Positions 19,843 to 28,384 of a stretch of DNA of 59,956 nucleotides are shown here, one piece after another. The first letter of the stretch is position 1. Each line of letters opens with the position of its first letter. The position numbers were made by a program, and so were the translations under genes. The stretch comes from Pseudomonas palmensis (GTDB taxonomy: Bacteria > Pseudomonadota > Gammaproteobacteria > Pseudomonadales > Pseudomonadaceae). The stretch is from positions 42,058 to 102,013 of the forward strand of contig NZ_JAFKEC010000015.1 of the NCBI RefSeq assembly GCF_017848315.1. Direction: 5' to 3'. Below the pieces are notes generated by a model, which saw nothing but the letters and a program-made list of their open reading frames with translations, was not told the DNA's origin and ran no database searches.

Positions 19843-20244
19843 TCAATTCAACCATTGCCGGCGCCGTCTGTGGCTGCCACTGGCAAAGATACCGCAGAGC
19901 ACGGCCAACAGGGCAACTCCGGCACCAATCACGAACCATTGCTGCTGATCGGTGAGCAGCTTGGGCAGCGGGTTGGCCTGGTGTTGCTCGAGCTGCTGCT
20001 TCAGGCGCTGGTTCTCCTGGCGCAGGCGGGTCAGCTGGGCGCTTTCGCGCTCGTTCTCGGCATTTTTCAGCTGCTGCTTGAGCGCTTCGTGCTGGCGCTC
20101 ACTTTCCTTGAGGCGTTGCTGCAGCTCGGAGATCTGGCTACCCGCACTCAACGACAAAGGGGTGCTGGCGGAGGCTTCGGCGGCCTTGGCGAGCGGGGTC
20201 AGCAGCAACAGGCACAGCAGCATGGACAACGGACCTTGACGCAT
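19843..20244 (-). CDS. Small envelope protein: signal peptide, coiled coil, C-terminal anchor
   Basis: I do not recognise a named function. The 133-residue product starts with a signal peptide (to about residue 22, PLAKAAEA). A long coiled coil rich in Q, E, K and L follows (about 40-95: ISELQQRLKESERQ...NQRLKQQLEQHQ), then one membrane segment (QWFVIGAGVALLAVLCGIFASG) and a basic tail RRRRQWLN. This resembles the C-terminal half of the TIGR04211 SH3-domain proteins without the SH3 domain. The start at 20244 follows GGAG. It is the first gene of the cpxR transcript, which suggests an accessory role in envelope stress sensing (inference). Confidence 0.7.
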   Translation of the reverse strand: MRQGPLSMLLCLLLLTPLAKAAEASASTPLSLSAGSQISELQQRLKESERQHEALKQQLKNAENERESAQLTRLRQENQRLKQQLEQHQANPLPKLLTDQQQWFVIGAGVALLAVLCGIFASGSHRRRRQWLN

Positions 20245-20332
20245 CGGAACTCCTTGATTCCAATCGGGTGTTGCGTAGGTTGTCGGCAGGTGGACGAGAA
20301 TGATGAACATTCGAGTGGATTTTAAGGCGTAG

Positions 20333-20353
20333 CACTACAGGCCCGCTGTAGTG
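20333..20353. other. Short perfect hairpin
   Basis: CACTACAG and CTGTAGTG are perfect 8-base arms around GCCCG. It lies in the 202-base gap between the coiled-coil gene and yciI, both on the minus strand. It may be a degenerate REP or a transcript end for yciI; no T run follows. Confidence 0.4.
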
Positions 20354-20446
20354 GGCAAAGCCAGGAAGGGGAGCAGCGAGTGTGTGCGAAGGTGCGCAGA
20401 AGGTGAGGCGAACCGGCGCGACGATGGGCTCGTCGCGCCGATCAGG

Positions 20447-20746
20447 TTACGGCAGGACCTGCTTGAATGGCTTCACCAGCACTTCGGCATATACACCCGC
20501 CGCAATGTAAGGATCCGCATCTGCCCAGGCCTTGGCAGCCTCGAGCGACTCGAACTCGGCGACGATCAGGCTGCCACTGAACCCGGCCGCGCCAGGGTCG
20601 TTGCTGTCGATCGCCGGGTGCGGGCCGGCCAGTACGATGCGGCCTTCGGCCTTGAGCTGCTGCAGGCGCTCAAGGTGCGCCGGGCGTGCAGCCAGGCGGG
20701 CTTGCAGCGAATCGGCAACGTCTGTGGCGATGATGGCGTAGAGCAT
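20447..20746 (-). CDS. yciI: YciI-like protein
   Basis: The 99-residue protein is a typical YciI: it starts MLYAIIATD, has the central [23 protein letters not shown] with the conserved His-Asp pair, and the ending [22 protein letters not shown]. The family has a dimeric ferredoxin-like fold with an unproven enzymatic role. Its start lies one base after the yciB stop (TGACATG), so the two genes are translationally coupled. Confidence 0.9.
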   Translation of the reverse strand: MLYAIIATDVADSLQARLAARPAHLERLQQLKAEGRIVLAGPHPAIDSNDPGAAGFSGSLIVAEFESLEAAKAWADADPYIAAGVYAEVLVKPFKQVLP

Positions 20747-20747
20747 G

Positions 20748-21344
20748 TCAGTCCTCGGTCTTGGGGGTAGTAGGGTCGCTGTCGTGCAGGTGACGGGACA
20801 GGTAGACACCCTGGCCCACCAGGAACAGTACGGTCATGCCCAGGCTGCCGAATACCTTGAAGTCCACCCAGATGTCCTGGAAGGTGAAGGCAACGAACAG
20901 GTTGGCCGCGCCGCAGAACAGGAAGAACGCGATCCACGCCAGGTTCAGGCGTGTCCACACCGGCTCGGGCAAGGTCAGCGCATGGCCCATGATGCGCTTG
21001 ATCAATACACGGTCACCAATGAAGTGACTGCCCGCAAAAGCGGTGGCGAACAGCCAGTTCACCGCCGGGGCCTTCCACTTGAGGAAGGTCTCGCTGTGGA
21101 AGGCCAGGGTCAGGCCGCCAAATACCAGGCATGCCACCAGGGTCAGCCACTGGCCCTTCTCCAGCTTGCGCTGGCGGATCAGCAATGCGCCATACACCAC
21201 CAGCGAACTGATGATCAGCACCGCCGTGGCGCTGTAGATGCCGCCCAGCTCGAACGACTGGCCGGCAACGTCGACCGTGCGCGGGTCGAGCTTGTAGACG
21301 ATGAAAAACAGGAACAACGGGATGAAATCGATGAATTGTTTCAC
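20748..21344 (-). CDS. yciB: YciB / inner membrane-spanning septation protein
   Basis: The protein of about 198 residues has five to six membrane segments and the family hallmarks [18 protein letters not shown] at the N-terminus, [14 protein letters not shown] in the middle and [10 protein letters not shown]. YciB takes part in envelope synthesis and cell division in Gammaproteobacteria. I place the start at GTG 21344 because family members begin exactly at this K-Q-F-I-D. An ATG 13 codons upstream is also in frame but overlaps AT-rich promoter-like sequence. The gene pairs with yciI and diverges from the PHP-domain gene, an arrangement typical of this locus. Confidence 0.88.
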   Translation of the reverse strand: MKQFIDFIPLFLFFIVYKLDPRTVDVAGQSFELGGIYSATAVLIISSLVVYGALLIRQRKLEKGQWLTLVACLVFGGLTLAFHSETFLKWKAPAVNWLFATAFAGSHFIGDRVLIKRIMGHALTLPEPVWTRLNLAWIAFFLFCGAANLFVAFTFQDIWVDFKVFGSLGMTVLFLVGQGVYLSRHLHDSDPTTPKTED

Positions 21345-21410
21345 AGTGGCAGCCAGAAGCAGGATGTGACGGCATAATAACAAACATCAATGAGAGCGTA
21401 TGCGCCACCT

Positions 21411-22274
21411 ATGAATGTTGATCTGCACTGCCACAGCACCGCTTCCGATGGCGCCCTGTCGCCCACGGCGCTGGTCGCTCGCGCCCATGAACACGGCGTG
21501 CGGATGCTTTCGCTGACCGACCACGACACCCTCGAAGGCCAGCTCGAAGCCCAGGCTGCCACCCAGGCGCTGGACATGCAGTGGGTCAGCGGGGTCGAGC
21601 TGTCCTGCGCCTGGGGCGGGGCGACGATTCACATCCTGGGCTACAACTTCCCGCTCGATGCCGAACCGCTGCAGCGCGCCGTCGAGTCGCTGCACCGTGG
21701 ACGCTGGCTGCGCTCCGAGGAAATCGACCGGCGGCTGGCGCTCAAGGGCATGCCCGGCGCGCTGGACGGCGCCCGTGCCATCCAGCAGGAGCTGGGCGAC
21801 AGCGGCAATGCGCCGGCCCGTCCGCACTTTGCCGAGTACCTGGTGCGTGCCGGCCACGTCAAGGACCGCGGCGAAGCCTTTCGCAAGTGGCTGGGCGCCG
21901 GCAAGCTGGGGGATGTGAAGCTGCACTGGCCAAGCCTGGAAGACACCGTGCAGACCCTGCGCCAGTCCCACGCATGGGTCAGCCTTGCCCACCCGATGCA
22001 CTACGAATTAACCCGCAGCAAGCGTCGACGCCTGATTGCCGACTATATTCAAGCAGGTGGCCAGGCGCTGGAAGTGGTGAACGGGATGATGCCCGCCGAA
22101 CAGGTGGGCACGATGTCGATCCTGGCCCGTGAGTTCGGTCTGCTGGCCAGCGCCGGCAGCGATTTCCATGGCCCGGGCGCCTGGTCTGAGATCGGTGTCT
22201 ACCGGCCGTTGCCGGAGGACCTGCCACCCCTGTGGCGTCGATTCAAACATGAGCAGCCCACTGCACCCGTCTGA
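21411..22274 (+). CDS. rnm: PHP-domain phosphoesterase, YciV / RNase AM
   Basis: The 287-residue protein begins NVDLHCHSTASDG, the first metal motif of the PHP domain, followed by LTDHDTLEG, VELSC, AHPMHY and a terminal SDFHGPGAW metal site. This matches YciV, a 5'-3' exonuclease (RNase AM) that matures the 5' ends of rRNAs and degrades pAp. The start at 21411 is chosen over an ATG seven codons earlier because family similarity begins there. It opens the conserved block with yciO, scpA, scpB and rluB. Confidence 0.88.
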   Translation: MNVDLHCHSTASDGALSPTALVARAHEHGVRMLSLTDHDTLEGQLEAQAATQALDMQWVSGVELSCAWGGATIHILGYNFPLDAEPLQRAVESLHRGRWLRSEEIDRRLALKGMPGALDGARAIQQELGDSGNAPARPHFAEYLVRAGHVKDRGEAFRKWLGAGKLGDVKLHWPSLEDTVQTLRQSHAWVSLAHPMHYELTRSKRRRLIADYIQAGGQALEVVNGMMPAEQVGTMSILAREFGLLASAGSDFHGPGAWSEIGVYRPLPEDLPPLWRRFKHEQPTAPV

Positions 22275-22287
22275 ACAGGTAGAAAAC

Positions 22288-22917
22288 GTGAGTCAATTTT
22301 TCCAGATTCATGCGGAAAACCCGCAACCGCGCCTGATCAAGCAGGCCGTCGAGATCATCCGCAAGGGTGGGGTGGTGGTCTACCCTACCGATTCGTCCTA
22401 CGCCATGGGTTGCCAGATCGGCGACAAGTCTGCCGTGGAGCGCGTGCGCCGCTTGCGCGGGCTGGACAAGAGCCACAACTTCACGCTGATCTGCTGCGAC
22501 CTGTCGCAGATGGGCCTGTTCGCCAAGATCGACACCGCCACGTTCCGCCTGCTCAAGGCGCATGTGCCGGGGCCCTATACCTTCATCCTCAATGGCACCC
22601 GCGAAGTACCGCGCCTGCTGTTGCACGAGAAGCGCCGCACCATCGGCCTGCGCGTGCCGCAAAACCCCATTCTGCTGGCCTTGCTCGAAGAGCTGGGCGA
22701 GCCGTTGATGAGCGTCAGCCTGATCCTGCCAGGCGACGACGAACCCATGACCGACCCGTACGAGATCCGTCAGCGCCTGGAAAAACAGGTCGACCTGATC
22801 ATCGACGGCGGTTACGGCGACCTCAAGGCCTCCACCATCATCGACCTGACCGGGGAGGAGGCGGTGCTGGTGCGTGAAGGCTGCGGCGACCCGGCGCCCT
22901 TCATGGCCGAAGCGTGA
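22288..22917 (+). CDS. yciO: YciO-like Sua5/YrdC family protein
   Basis: The 209-residue protein has the Sua5/YciO/YrdC fold: QAVEIIRKGGVVVYPTDSSYAMGC, the KSHNFTLIC strand, and LRVPQNPILLALLEELGEPLMSVSL. It lacks the extra domain of Sua5 and follows YciO of E. coli in length. YciO has weak threonylcarbamoyl-AMP synthase activity, and its cellular job is unsettled. The start is GTG 22288, just before SQFFQIH, with AGGT upstream. The 3' end overlaps scpA by GTGA, so the two are coupled. Confidence 0.9.
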   Translation: MSQFFQIHAENPQPRLIKQAVEIIRKGGVVVYPTDSSYAMGCQIGDKSAVERVRRLRGLDKSHNFTLICCDLSQMGLFAKIDTATFRLLKAHVPGPYTFILNGTREVPRLLLHEKRRTIGLRVPQNPILLALLEELGEPLMSVSLILPGDDEPMTDPYEIRQRLEKQVDLIIDGGYGDLKASTIIDLTGEEAVLVREGCGDPAPFMAEA

Positions 22918-23744
22918 ACCAGGTCGCTGCGGTCGAGCCGGCCCTGGACCCACAGGCCGGCGCCCAGCAGGAGCTGCCACTGGTGATGGTGTATGGCGAA
23001 GCCATGACCGAGATGCCGGTGGACCTGTACATCCCGCCCGATGCGCTGGAAGTGTTCCTCGAAGCCTTCGAGGGCCCGCTCGACCTGCTGCTGTACCTGA
23101 TTCGCAAGCAGAACGTGGATATTCTCGACATCCCGGTGGCGGAGATCACGCGCCAGTACATGGGCTATGTCGAGCTGATGAAGACCGTACGCCTGGAACT
23201 GGCCGCCGAGTACCTGGTGATGGCCGCGATGCTGGCCGAGATCAAGTCGCGCATGCTGCTGCCGCGCTCTGCCGAAGTGGAGCAGGAAGAGGACGATCCG
23301 CGTGCCGAACTGATTCGCCGGCTGCAGGAGTACGAACGTTTCAAGGCCGCCGCCGAAGGCATCGACGGCCTGAGCCGGGTTGGCCGCGAGGTGATCGTAC
23401 CGCGCCTGGAGGCACCCCAGGCCAAGGCGCGCAAGCTGTTGCCCGACGTTGCGCTGGAAGAGGTGCTGATGTCGATGGCCGAGGTGCTGCGCCGCGGCGA
23501 CATGTTCGAGAGCCATCAGGTCAGCCGCGAGGCGCTGTCGACCCGCGAGCGCATGAGCGATGTGCTCGAGCGCCTCAAGGGCGGCGGCTTCGTGCCCTTC
23601 GTCGAGCTGTTCACGGCCGAGGAGGGCAAGCTGGGGGTGGTGGTGACCTTCATGGCCATCCTCGAACTGGTCAAGGAATCTCTCGTCGAACTGGTGCAGA
23701 ATGAGCCCTTCGCTCCCATCCATGTCCGCGCCCGGGCCGAATAA
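22914..23744 (+). CDS. scpA: Segregation and condensation protein A (kleisin)
   Basis: The 276-residue protein is the kleisin that bridges Smc heads in the Smc-ScpAB condensin. The N-terminal helical part holds FEGPLDLLLYLIRKQNVDILDIPVAEITRQYM, the family signature. An acidic linker (EVEQEEDDPRAELI) follows, and the C-terminal winged helix contains FVPFVELFTAEEGKLGVVVTFMAILELVKE. It starts at a GTG that overlaps the yciO stop (GTGA). Met 22 (of VYGEAMTEMP) is an alternative start. scpB follows after 18 bases; smc is not in the window. Confidence 0.93.
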   Translation: MNQVAAVEPALDPQAGAQQELPLVMVYGEAMTEMPVDLYIPPDALEVFLEAFEGPLDLLLYLIRKQNVDILDIPVAEITRQYMGYVELMKTVRLELAAEYLVMAAMLAEIKSRMLLPRSAEVEQEEDDPRAELIRRLQEYERFKAAAEGIDGLSRVGREVIVPRLEAPQAKARKLLPDVALEEVLMSMAEVLRRGDMFESHQVSREALSTRERMSDVLERLKGGGFVPFVELFTAEEGKLGVVVTFMAILELVKESLVELVQNEPFAPIHVRARAE

Positions 23745-23762
23745 CCGTACACGAGCACCCCA

Positions 23763-24527
23763 ATGAACCTGACCGACCCCCGTGACCTGGCGCCGCTGCT
23801 GGAAGCCTTCCTGCTCGCCTCTGGCAAGGCGCAATCGCTGGAGCGCCTGTACGAGCTGTTCGAAGAGGCCGAGCGCCCTGAGCCCGGCGTGTTCAAGAAG
23901 GCCCTCGAGGTGCTGCGCAAGTCCTGTGCCGGGCGCGCGTTCGAGCTCAAGGAGGTGGCCTCGGGCTACCGCCTGCAGATCCGCGAGGACTACGCGCCCT
24001 GGGTCGGGCGGCTGTGGGAAGAACGGCCGCAGCGCTATTCGCGTGCGTTGCTCGAAACCATTGCGCTGATCGCCTATCGCCAGCCAATCACCCGTGGCGA
24101 GATCGAGGATGTGCGGGGCGTGGCGGTGAACACCAATATCATCAAGACCCTGCTCGAGCGCGAGTGGGTGCGCATCGTGGGCTACCGCGAAGTGCCCGGC
24201 AAACCGGCGATGTTCGCCACCACCAAGGCCTTTCTCGACCACTTCAACCTGAAGAACCTCGACGAGCTGCCCTCGCTGGCCGAGTTGCGCGAGATGGAGC
24301 CCGAGCCATTGCTGGAAGTGGATGACGCACCGGTGCCAGCCCACCTGCAGGCCCTGGCCGACGAGAGCGCCGAGCCCGAAGCACCGGTCGAGGAGACCAG
24401 CTTTCACAGCCTGTTGCTGGAGCTGGACTCGATGGAGCAGGGGCTCAAGACCGACTTCGACGACCTGCTCGAGGAGGCCGATGAACCCGATGAGGGCCAG
24501 GCAGCGCCCGGTTCGCCGCAGGGCTGA
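23763..24527 (+). CDS. scpB: Segregation and condensation protein B
   Basis: The 254-residue protein is the winged-helix dimer that joins ScpA in the condensin complex. Two winged helices are seen: LLEAFLLASGKAQSLERLYELFE at the N-terminus, and SRALLETIALIAYRQPITRGEIEDVRGVAVN with GYREVPGKPAMFATTKAFLDHFNLKNLDELP, both diagnostic. A long acidic tail (residues about 180-254) has low sequence complexity. It follows scpA closely and precedes rluB, the usual order. Confidence 0.93.
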   Translation: MNLTDPRDLAPLLEAFLLASGKAQSLERLYELFEEAERPEPGVFKKALEVLRKSCAGRAFELKEVASGYRLQIREDYAPWVGRLWEERPQRYSRALLETIALIAYRQPITRGEIEDVRGVAVNTNIIKTLLEREWVRIVGYREVPGKPAMFATTKAFLDHFNLKNLDELPSLAELREMEPEPLLEVDDAPVPAHLQALADESAEPEAPVEETSFHSLLLELDSMEQGLKTDFDDLLEEADEPDEGQAAPGSPQG

Positions 24528-24680
24528 GCAGCCTTCGAGCGGAAAACAGCGTCCTGGGGTGCAATATCGGCTAGTCTGTGGTGCGTTTGTCGTCGGTTCG
24601 GCGTATGATTCGCGACCTTTTTTGGCGCTTGTTTGGCCAATTCAATGATTTTCAGCAGCACTACACCGGGAGGTGCCCAG

Positions 24681-25745
24681 ATGAGTGAACAGGATCTGCA
24701 CGATAGCCCGCCGCGTCCAGCCGGCGAAAAACTGCAAAAGGTACTCGCGCGCATCGGCGTGGGTTCGCGCCGCGACGTCGAGGCCTGGATCAGCCAGGGT
24801 CGCATCAAGGTCAATGGCGTGGACGCCACCCTTGGCCAGCGCGTCGACATGCACGACGCGATTTCGGTCGACGGCCGCCTGATCAAGCGTGAAGAAGCCG
24901 CAGAGACCGTGCGCCGCGTCATCATGTACAACAAGCCCGACGGCGAGATCTGCACCCGTGACGACCCGGAAGGTCGTCCGACCGTGTTCGATCGCCTGCC
25001 GCGCCCGAAAGAGGGCCGCTGGATCAACGTCGGTCGCCTGGACATCAACACCACCGGCCTGCTGATGTTCACCACCGATGGTGAGCTGGCCAACCGCCTG
25101 ATGCACCCGTCGTCCGAAATGGACCGTGAATACGCAGTGCGTGTACGCGGCGAAGTGGACGAAGACATGATCGCGCGCCTGAAGGCGGGCGTGGTGCTCG
25201 AAGACGGTCCGGCGCGTTTCACCGACATTCAGGAAGCCCCGGGCGGTGAAGGTTTCAACCACTGGTACCACTGCGTGGTGATGGAAGGCCGCAACCGTGA
25301 GGTGCGTCGCCTGTGGGAATCCCAGGGCCTGGTGGTCAGCCGCCTGAAGCGTGTGCGCTTTGGCCCGGTGTTCCTCAACAGCGACCTGCCGATGGGCCGC
25401 TGGCGCGAAATGAGCCAGGGCGAAGTGGACATCCTGGCTGCCGAAGTGGGGCTCAAGCCGGTGGCGATGCCAGCGATGAAGGCCAAGGTCAAGGACAAGC
25501 TCGAGCGCATGCAGCGCAAGTCGTCCAAGCCGGTGGGCCGTGGCGAGCGCGTGCGCACCCTGCGCCCGGCCAAGGAAGGTGGCGCGCCCACCGAGCGCGC
25601 AGCGCGCCAGCCGCGTGACGACTCGCCACGCAAGGGCCGCAGCACCGTGGCCGAGCGTCCGAGCGACATGAACAAGCGCAAGCCGGCCGGCTCCGCACCC
25701 AAGCGGCCGGGCAGCAGCCGTGGCAAGCCGCCGCGGGCTGAGTAA
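24681..25745 (+). CDS. rluB: 23S rRNA pseudouridine(2605) synthase RluB
   Basis: The 354-residue protein has an S4 RNA-binding domain (LQKVLARIGVGSRRDVEAWI), the RsuA-type catalytic motif GRLDINTTGLLMFTTDG with the nucleophilic Asp, and MDREYAVRVRG. The C-terminal 110 residues are a basic, disordered tail rich in K, R, S and P that probably contacts rRNA. The start at 24681 follows GGGAGGTG. A strong terminator follows the stop codon. Confidence 0.93.
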   Translation: MSEQDLHDSPPRPAGEKLQKVLARIGVGSRRDVEAWISQGRIKVNGVDATLGQRVDMHDAISVDGRLIKREEAAETVRRVIMYNKPDGEICTRDDPEGRPTVFDRLPRPKEGRWINVGRLDINTTGLLMFTTDGELANRLMHPSSEMDREYAVRVRGEVDEDMIARLKAGVVLEDGPARFTDIQEAPGGEGFNHWYHCVVMEGRNREVRRLWESQGLVVSRLKRVRFGPVFLNSDLPMGRWREMSQGEVDILAAEVGLKPVAMPAMKAKVKDKLERMQRKSSKPVGRGERVRTLRPAKEGGAPTERAARQPRDDSPRKGRSTVAERPSDMNKRKPAGSAPKRPGSSRGKPPRAE

Positions 25746-25755
25746 GCGCTCACAC

Positions 25756-25782
25756 AAGCCAACCTTCGGGTTGGCTTTTTTG
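25756..25782 (+). terminator. Rho-independent terminator after rluB
   Basis: AAGCCAACC-TTCG-GGTTGGCTT followed by a T run, 10 bases after the rluB stop: a textbook UUCG-loop terminator. Confidence 0.95.
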
Positions 25783-25806
25783 TGCCTGTGGTGTTTTCAC
25801 GTGCCC

Positions 25807-25873
25807 TTCGCCGGCAAGGCCGGTTCCTACAGGCATTGCACTCGCAGTGTAGGAGTCGGCGTTGCCGGCGGAG
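25807..25873. repeat. Paired inverted REP elements
   Basis: TTCGCCGGCAAGGCCGGTTCC and the inverted partner ending TTGCCGGCGGAG enclose short spacer bases. They lie just past the rluB terminator. Confidence 0.8.
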
Positions 25874-25923
25874 GGCCGGCGCAGACACTCCAAGGCAACC
25901 AGTGGAAACTTTTTGAACCACGT

Positions 25924-25941
25924 CGTAAATAATTCGTTACG
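25924..25941. promoter_or_regulatory. PhhR/TyrR-type box upstream of aroP
   Basis: CGTAAATAATTCGTTACG sits in a perfect 7-base inverted repeat GTCGTAA...TTACGAC. It shares GTAA-N8-TTAC with the two boxes between phhA and phhR and fits the TyrR pattern TGTAAA-N6-TTTACA with three mismatches. It lies about 280 bases before the best promoter candidate, which is unusually far. Confidence 0.5.
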
Positions 25942-26140
25942 ACTTGTGGCGTACTGATTGGGCAAGCCAGCCCATCCTTCAGGCTGTAAACAAACCTTGC
26001 CGAAAACGTCGGCGACGCTCACCTTCCGTCCACGTCAACCTCTTGCCCAACCCCCGCAACCACGGTGTGATAGCCGCCATTGCCAAGTGCAAAAGCCCCG
26101 CCGCAGAGCTGGGCAAGCCATAACAAGAAATGGAGGCGCC

Positions 26141-26311
26141 ATGCACGCCGTACACTCCCCCAGGCTCCAGAACCCCCGCCGGACCGCTGCGTCTTGTCAT
26201 CCGACAGTCACGCAACGTGTTGACCCCTGCGCCAAAGCAAGGGTATACAATGCGCCGCGTTTTAACTGTGACCCAACTGCGTACCGCGCAACCTTGCTGA
26301 CTCCGGGCTGA
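26141..26311 (+). CDS. Possible 56-residue ORF in the aroP leader
   Basis: An ATG at 26141 stands 6 bases after TGGAGG, a strong Shine-Dalgarno, and opens a 56-codon frame ending at 26311. The peptide (MHAVHSPRLQ...) resembles nothing I know and has no obvious hydrophobic or repeat pattern. The main promoter candidate for aroP lies inside it. It could be a real small protein, a regulatory leader, or chance. Confidence 0.25.
   Translation: MHAVHSPRLQNPRRTAASCHPTVTQRVDPCAKARVYNAPRFNCDPTAYRATLLTPG
26220..26249 (+). promoter_or_regulatory. Sigma70-like promoter of aroP
   Basis: TTGACC (26220-26225), 18-base spacer, TATACA (26244-26249). It would give a leader of about 190 bases before the aroP ATG at 26449. 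Confidence 0.55.
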
Positions 26312-26424
26312 TTCGCCTCGGGCTGCCGCCCGTGCCGAAGGCTCTGGTCCAAGACTCCTCAAGGTATACCACCTTGTTAATTCCGCTGCGCCACGAGCGC
26401 GGTGGGTCCGATTCCGTCACAGAT

Positions 26425-26432
26425 AAAAACAA
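26425..26432 (+). promoter_or_regulatory. Hfq/Crc-type A-rich motif before aroP
   Basis: AAAAACAA fits AANAANAA, the Hfq/Crc catabolite-repression target. It is followed at once by CAGGTGA, the likely ribosome-binding site of aroP. Confidence 0.6.
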
Positions 26433-26448
26433 ACAGGTGACTCCGTTC

Positions 26449-27870
26449 ATGAGTGGACAAAACTCGCATTCAGGTGAGCTCAAGCGTGGCCTGAAAAACC
26501 GCCACATCCAGCTGATCGCCCTCGGTGGCGCCATCGGCACCGGCCTGTTCCTGGGTTCGGCCGGGGTGATGCAATCGGCCGGCCCGTCGATGATCCTGGG
26601 CTATGCGATCTGCGGCTTCATTGCCTTCCTGATCATGCGCCAGCTGGGCGAGATGATCGTCGAAGAGCCGGTGGCCGGCTCCTTCGCCCACTTCGCCCAC
26701 AAGTACTGGGGCGGTTTCGCCGGCTTCCTGTCGGGCTGGAACTGCTGGGTGCTGTACATCCTGGTGGGGATGTCGGAGCTGACCGCGGTCGGCAAGTATG
26801 TCCACTACTGGTGGCCGGAGATCCCCACCTGGGCCTCGGCAGCCGCATTCTTCATCCTCATCAACGCGATCAACCTGGCCAACGTGAAGGTGTTCGGCGA
26901 GGCGGAGTTCTGGTTCGCGATCATCAAGGTGCTGGCCATCGTCGGCATGATCGGCCTGGGCAGCTACCTGCTGGTCAGTGGCAGCGGCGGCCCTGAAGCC
27001 TCGGTCACCAACCTGTGGGCCCACGGCGGTTTCTTCCCGCACGGCGTCGGCGGCCTGGTGATGGCCATGGCGATCATCATGTTCTCCTTCGGCGGCCTGG
27101 AAATGCTCGGGTTCACCGCAGCCGAGGCCGACAAGCCGAAGACCGTGATCCCCAAGGCGATCAACCAGGTCATCTACCGCATCCTGATCTTCTACATCGG
27201 TGCCCTGGTAGTACTGCTGTCGCTGACCCCGTGGGACAGCCTGGTCAGCAGCCTGACCAGCTCGGGCGATGCCTACAGCGCCAGCCCGTTCGTGCAGGTG
27301 TTCTCGCTGCTGGGCAGCAACACCGCAGCGCATATCCTCAACTTCGTGGTGCTGACCGCGGCGCTGTCGGTGTACAACAGCGGCACCTACTGCAACGCGC
27401 GCATGCTCTACGGCATGGCCGAGCAGGGTGATGCGCCGGCCAGCCTGGCCAAGATCGACAAGCGTGGCGTGCCGGTACGCTCGATTCTGGCGTCGGCAGC
27501 CGTTACCGTGGTGGCGGTGCTGCTCAACTACCTGATGCCGCACAGCGCCCTGGAGCTGCTGATGTCGCTGGTGGTGGCGACCCTGGTGATCAACTGGGCG
27601 ATGATCAGCTATTCGCACCTCAAGTTCCGCCAGCACATGGACCGTACCGGTCAGAAGTCGCTGTTCCGCGCGCTGATCTACCCCTACGGCAACTACCTCT
27701 GCCTGGCGTTCGTGGTGTTCATCCTGGGCATCATGCTGCTGATGCCGGGCATCCGTGTATCGGTGTACGCGATTCCGGTATGGCTGGTGGTGATGTGGGG
27801 CTTCTACTGGCTCAAGAGCAAGCGCAGCGCCAACGGCGCCCCTGCAGTGCCGAGCGCCGCCCTCAAGTAA
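26449..27870 (+). CDS. aroP: Aromatic amino acid permease AroP
   Basis: The 473-residue APC-family permease imports Phe, Tyr and Trp by proton symport. The N-terminus LKRGLKNRHIQLIALGGAIGTGLFLGSA, the loop RQLGEMIVEEPVAGSFAHFA and MFSFGGLEMLGFTAAEA closely follow E. coli AroP; twelve membrane segments are expected. I choose the ATG at 26449, after AGGTGA. The frame is open further upstream but is not protein-like there. A PhhR-type box and an A-rich Crc motif in its leader fit regulation with the phh genes 4 kb downstream. PheP-like specificity cannot be excluded. Confidence 0.9.
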   Translation: MSGQNSHSGELKRGLKNRHIQLIALGGAIGTGLFLGSAGVMQSAGPSMILGYAICGFIAFLIMRQLGEMIVEEPVAGSFAHFAHKYWGGFAGFLSGWNCWVLYILVGMSELTAVGKYVHYWWPEIPTWASAAAFFILINAINLANVKVFGEAEFWFAIIKVLAIVGMIGLGSYLLVSGSGGPEASVTNLWAHGGFFPHGVGGLVMAMAIIMFSFGGLEMLGFTAAEADKPKTVIPKAINQVIYRILIFYIGALVVLLSLTPWDSLVSSLTSSGDAYSASPFVQVFSLLGSNTAAHILNFVVLTAALSVYNSGTYCNARMLYGMAEQGDAPASLAKIDKRGVPVRSILASAAVTVVAVLLNYLMPHSALELLMSLVVATLVINWAMISYSHLKFRQHMDRTGQKSLFRALIYPYGNYLCLAFVVFILGIMLLMPGIRVSVYAIPVWLVVMWGFYWLKSKRSANGAPAVPSAALK

Positions 27871-27888
27871 GCGCAGGATGCTGCAATG

Positions 27889-27917
27889 AAAGCCCGGCCT
27901 TGTGCCGGGCTTTTTGG
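27889..27917 (+). terminator. Rho-independent terminator after aroP
   Basis: AAAGCCCGGC and GCCGGGCTTT form a 10-base-pair stem with loop CTTGT and a T run, 18 bases past the aroP stop. Confidence 0.93.
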
Positions 27918-27970
27918 TTTTGTGCACCAGGGCGGGTATCCTGAAGGCCAATTCGCGCAAAGCCAGGCCC

Positions 27971-28384
27971 ATGCTGATCATTTCCAACGCCGTGCACATT
28001 CCCGATGACGAGATCGAATTGAACGCCATTCGCGCCCAGGGCGCCGGTGGGCAGAACGTCAACAAGGTCTCCAGCGCCGTGCACCTGCGCTTTGACATCA
28101 ATGCCTCGTCACTGCCGCCGTTTCACAAGGAACGGTTGCTGGGCCTGCGTGACAGCCGGATCACCAGCGACGGGGTGATCGTGCTCAAGGCCCAGCAATA
28201 CCGTACCCAGGAGCAGAACCGGGCCGACGCCCTGGAGCGCTTGCGCGAACTGATTCTGGCGGCGGTGAAGGTCGAGAAGGCGCGGCGGCCTACGCGCCCG
28301 ACCCTGGGCTCCAAGACCCGTCGCCTGGAGTCAAAGAGCAAGCGCAGGGCGATCAAGGCCGGGCGCGGCAAGATCGACTACTGA
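27971..28384 (+). CDS. arfB: Alternative ribosome-rescue factor ArfB (YaeJ)
   Basis: The 137-residue protein is a codon-independent peptidyl-tRNA hydrolase that frees stalled ribosomes. The catalytic GGQ is in [13 protein letters not shown] near residue 27, and the basic C-terminal tail needed to enter the empty mRNA channel is present ([20 protein letters not shown]). The start at 27971 is set by family similarity ([14 protein letters not shown]). Its 3' end overlaps the convergent MFS gene by 7 bases. Confidence 0.95.
   Translation: MLIISNAVHIPDDEIELNAIRAQGAGGQNVNKVSSAVHLRFDINASSLPPFHKERLLGLRDSRITSDGVIVLKAQQYRTQEQNRADALERLRELILAAVKVEKARRPTRPTLGSKTRRLESKSKRRAIKAGRGKIDY

Larger units (their letters stand above)
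25874..26448 (+). other. Long intergenic leader region upstream of aroP
   Basis: About 575 bases without a convincing gene. From left to right it holds a PhhR-like box (25924-25941), the word GGGCAAGCCA twice (near 25959 and 26111), a short ORF with a good Shine-Dalgarno (26141-26311), a sigma70-like promoter (26220-26249), and a leader of about 200 bases ending in an A-rich Crc-type motif just before the aroP ribosome-binding site. Confidence 0.6.
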
